A DNA stretch of 35,365 nt. Source: Gammaproteobacteria bacterium. GTDB lineage: Bacteria > Pseudomonadota > Gammaproteobacteria > Steroidobacterales > Woeseiaceae. Made by a program: the position numbers and the translations under genes. A model generated the notes under the pieces. It did no database searches. It saw nothing but the letters and a program-made list of their open reading frames with translations, and was not told the DNA's origin. Positions 33,123 through 35,365 of the stretch are shown piece by piece; position 1 is the stretch's first letter; each line of letters starts with the position of its first letter. The stretch spans positions 1 through 35,365 of the forward strand of contig JAOUNH010000005.1 in assembly GCA_029881055.1 (NCBI GenBank). Direction: 5' to 3'.

Positions 33123-33433
33123 TGTCCCACAAGCTAGCCTGTTACCGTTGCGGCGAATCGCTCGCCGCTTTCCCATTGCCACTCTCACGGCGCGACGCGT
33201 GCCCACAATGCAGCGCGGATCTGCATGTCTGCAAAATGTGCCGTCACTTCGATCCTGTTGTGACGCGACAATGCCGCGAGGATGGAGCTGAGGATGTCAA
33301 AGACAAAGAGCGGCCCAACTTCTGCGACTGGTTCGTAGCCAGCGAAACAGCCTTCGATCCAAACCGAAAGTCTGCCGCCGATGCGGCGCAGCGAGCGCTC
33401 GAGGCGCTTTTTGGTGGTGGCAATGACGATTAA
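33122..33433 (+). CDS. Zinc-ribbon protein
   Basis: 103 residues from a GTG; no other start exists upstream in frame. It is dense in metal ligands: C7xxC10, C27xxC30 (CPQC), C37KMC40 with His 42, Cys 51 and Cys 68. This suggests two zinc ribbons or knuckles. The sequence LPLSRRDACPQCSADLHVCK, then RHFDPVVTRQCRED and NFCDWF, resembles a small gammaproteobacterial family of unknown role. No signal peptide is seen. The end is helical and basic/acidic mixed. It overlaps the SDR gene by 11 bases, so the two are co-translated. Its own start lies in a hairpin. Confidence 0.85.
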   Translation: MSHKLACYRCGESLAAFPLPLSRRDACPQCSADLHVCKMCRHFDPVVTRQCREDGAEDVKDKERPNFCDWFVASETAFDPNRKSAADAAQRALEALFGGGNDD

Positions 33434-34487
33434 CCGCCGCCGGTTTCTCGCCTACGCGGGTGCTGCCCTGGGAGCCACCCAGATCGTCGCATGCGGTGAA
33501 AACAAACTTGCGACCGAAGGCATACCGCGCAGCCGGTTCACCGGGAAATCGACCGCCGAGGAAGTTACAGCTGCGATCGACCTTGCCGGCAAAGTGGCTG
33601 TGGTGACCGGCTGCACCTCCGGCATCGGGCTTGAGACCATGCGTGTCCTCGCCGGTCGCGGTGCCTATGTCCTTGGTACCAGCCGTTCGTTAAAGCGAGC
33701 CGAAGACGCCTGCCGCAGCGTAACGGGTGTCACATCGCCGCTCAGCCTCGATCTTGCCGATTTTGATTCTGTCGTGAGGTGTGCTGAAACAATACGCTCG
33801 ATGCGACTGCCGATCGATATGCTCATCTGCAACGCAGGCTACCTTGGCGGCGGCAACAAAAAGCAACTGGTCAATGGCCTGGAAAAACACTTTGTCATTA
33901 ATCATCTCGGGCATTTCATTCTCGTAAACAGGTTGCTGGATCGGCTCGTGATCGCCAAACAGGGCCGTATAGTCGTTGTCGCCAGCCGGACGGCCTACAC
34001 CGAGGCACCTGCAGATGGAATCCAGTTTGACGACCTCGGCTTCGCTAATGACTACAGCGATTTGCGCGCATATGGGCACTCCAAGCTTGCTAACGTGCTG
34101 TTCTCACTGCGCCTGTCCGAACTCTTGCGCGGGACGCGAATCACCTGCAACTCCCTGCACCCAGGGATAGTGGATACGGAAATCGACCGGCACTTCAATT
34201 CTGTCATGCAGTTTGGTTTGCGAGTGGTCGCTGCGGTGGGTGGCAAGACTATTGAACAAGGCGCCGCCACATCCTGTTACGTGGCAACCAGCCCGGCGCT
34301 CGCAACGACCAGCGGGGCTTATTTCGAAGACTGTAATGCGGTGACGGTTCTTGGCCACAATCATCTGTACAACGTCCCCATGTCGGAAAGATTGCTGCAG
34401 ATGTCGGAGGAAATTACAGCGGACTTCCTCGTTGATCAGAAAGAACCAACAAAAGAAAATCTGCTTGATGATCGGGCGGCGACATGA
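33423..34487 (+). CDS. Short-chain dehydrogenase with Tat-lipoprotein leader
   Basis: 354 residues from the ATG at 33423, where a twin-arginine leader begins (MTINRRRFLAYAGAALGATQ) and runs into a lipobox IVAC (Cys 24). The mature part is a classical SDR: TGCTSGIG at 62-69 for NAD(P) binding, LDLAD at 109-113, NAG at 137-139, and the catalytic set Asn 160, Ser 188, Tyr 217 and Lys 221 (YGHSK), with HPGIVDT after it. It resembles retinol-dehydrogenase/WW-domain-oxidoreductase type SDRs. A Tat leader would fit export of a folded cofactor-loaded enzyme, but lipoprotein SDRs are unusual. It overlaps the zinc-ribbon gene by 11 bases and queC by four. Confidence 0.9.
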   Translation: MTINRRRFLAYAGAALGATQIVACGENKLATEGIPRSRFTGKSTAEEVTAAIDLAGKVAVVTGCTSGIGLETMRVLAGRGAYVLGTSRSLKRAEDACRSVTGVTSPLSLDLADFDSVVRCAETIRSMRLPIDMLICNAGYLGGGNKKQLVNGLEKHFVINHLGHFILVNRLLDRLVIAKQGRIVVVASRTAYTEAPADGIQFDDLGFANDYSDLRAYGHSKLANVLFSLRLSELLRGTRITCNSLHPGIVDTEIDRHFNSVMQFGLRVVAAVGGKTIEQGAATSCYVATSPALATTSGAYFEDCNAVTVLGHNHLYNVPMSERLLQMSEEITADFLVDQKEPTKENLLDDRAAT

Positions 34488-35149
34488 ACGAAAAGGCGCT
34501 GGTCGTTTTGTCGGGCGGTCAGGACTCAACGACCTGTGTTTACTGGGCTATTGAGAGGTTTGGTCGTGAGCAGGTATCAAGCGTAACCTTTGACTACGGA
34601 CAACGGCATCGTATTGAACTCGACTGCGCGAAAGAGATCGCCGAATTCGCTGGCATATCGAACGTCATTCTACCGATCGACACCTTCGCCGCCCTGGGCG
34701 GAAATGCACTGACAGATTCCGACATCGCAGTGGAGCGGGTCGTAAATTCGACATCCAGCCTTCCCAACACTTTTGTCCCCGGGCGTAACCTCGTATTCCT
34801 GACGTTTGCGGCCGCTCTTGCGTATCAGCGCGGCATTACTCACCTCGTTACGGGCGTTGCGCAAACCGACTATAGCGGCTACCCGGACTGCCGCGAGGAA
34901 ACCTTGCGCCTGTTACAGGAGGCGCTGCGAAAGGGAATGGAGTCGCAGGTTCAGATTCATACACCGTTGATGCATCTTTCGAAGAAAGAAACTGTTGCGA
35001 TGGCGAACGCACTTGGCGCTTTGCCGGCCATGGCATTGACACACACTTGCTACAACGGTGAACGTCCGCCCTGCGGCCATTGTGCCGCCTGCAAATTGCG
35101 AGCAAAAGGTTTCGTTGAAGCGGGTATCGCCGACCCCCTGCTGGGCTGA
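34484..35149 (+). CDS. queC: 7-cyano-7-deazaguanine synthase QueC
   Basis: 221 residues. The PP-loop motif LSGGQDSTTCVY (residues 9-20) binds ATP. FDYGQRHRIEL, SGYPDCREET and the zinc-binding Cys 189, 197, 200 and 203 (PPCGHCAACKLR) complete the family pattern. It converts 7-carboxy-7-deazaguanine to preQ0 with ATP and ammonia, the step before queuosine. The start overlaps the SDR stop (ATGA), and queE, the previous pathway step, begins two bases after its stop, so the order is SDR-queC-queE in one operon. Confidence 0.97.
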   Translation: MNEKALVVLSGGQDSTTCVYWAIERFGREQVSSVTFDYGQRHRIELDCAKEIAEFAGISNVILPIDTFAALGGNALTDSDIAVERVVNSTSSLPNTFVPGRNLVFLTFAAALAYQRGITHLVTGVAQTDYSGYPDCREETLRLLQEALRKGMESQVQIHTPLMHLSKKETVAMANALGALPAMALTHTCYNGERPPCGHCAACKLRAKGFVEAGIADPLLG

Positions 35150-35151
35150 CC

Positions 35152-35365
35152 ATGACGTATTCAGTCAAGGAAATGTATTACACCTTGCAGGGAGAGGGGG
35201 CTCATACCGGCCGTCCTGCTGTATTTCTGCGCTTTTCCGGTTGCAACCTGTGGTCGGGGCGAGAGGAACACCGCAATCAAGCTATATGCCGCTTCTGTGA
35301 CACGCAGTTTGTCGGCGTTGATGGGCCCGGTGGTGGCAAGTTTGAGTCCGCGCGGGAACTCGCCG
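35152..35365 (+). CDS. queE: 7-carboxy-7-deazaguanine synthase QueE, N-terminal part
   Basis: 71 residues are visible before the window ends. They begin MTYSVKEMYYTLQGEGAHTG, then RPAVFLRFSGCNLWSGREEH and CRFCDTQFVGVDG. The radical-SAM cysteines have the QueE-specific spacing, Cys-x14-Cys-x2-Cys, with the long insert WSGREEHRNQAI found in one large subgroup. It turns 6-carboxytetrahydropterin into 7-carboxy-7-deazaguanine, the substrate of QueC. It starts two bases after the queC stop, so the pair is co-transcribed. The C-terminal part is missing only because of the window edge. Confidence 0.95.
   Translation, partial: MTYSVKEMYYTLQGEGAHTGRPAVFLRFSGCNLWSGREEHRNQAICRFCDTQFVGVDGPGGGKFESARELA

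Overview
The window looks like a chromosomal segment of a Gram-negative proteobacterium, most likely a gammaproteobacterium. Evidence is several lipobox and Sec signal peptides, the start of an outer-membrane barrel gene, an RND efflux pair, RarD, QueC/QueE, a consensus sigma-54 promoter, and a second-type elongation factor G resembling the extra copy of Vibrio and Shewanella. The many exported peptidases and hydrolases would fit a free-living, protein-scavenging (perhaps marine-sediment) lineage, but that is inference. Coding density is high. I see no prophage, no intact transposase and no CRISPR array.

Layout. 1-1350: start of an OmpA-like gene (minus), a tRNA-Arg(CCU) with a long hairpin element abutting its 3' end, a small holin-like membrane protein, and the decayed 3' remnant of a dienelactone hydrolase. 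1358-4822: operon of an M28 peptidase lipoprotein and an exported DUF885 protein. 4881-8138 (minus): membrane diguanylate cyclase and an ExeA-like AAA ATPase with a long disordered tail. 8380-13608: RND adaptor, RND permease and RarD transporter. 13629-16707 (minus): an orphan EF-G and a membrane zinc peptidase. 16767-20814: overlapping operon of a small membrane protein, an amidohydrolase lipoprotein and an SLC13 permease with RCK domains.

20815-23419: a sigma-54 promoter in front of a 77-residue orphan protein, an M19 dipeptidase lipoprotein, a DUF4389 membrane protein, and a two-gene ribbon-helix-helix pair. 23420-28272: an MFS transporter, a TolB-like/TPR membrane protein, and an SPFH protein followed by an Arc-type repressor gene and a tiny membrane ORF, with an evident repeated operator upstream. 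28276-31237 (minus): a DUF3300 protein with an arginine/glutamine-rich repeat tail, an NTF2-like exported protein and an unrecognised protein. 31307-35365: a second DUF885 protein, a zinc-ribbon protein whose start lies in a hairpin, a short-chain dehydrogenase with a Tat-lipoprotein leader, queC, and the start of queE (cut by the window end).

The most unusual items are the sigma-54 controlled 77-aa orphan, the SPFH/Arc/membrane-peptide module with its GATATCAAAAT repeats, the ribbon-helix-helix two-gene unit, and the Tat-lipoprotein SDR coupled to queC. None proves a new system; each gives a concrete test.
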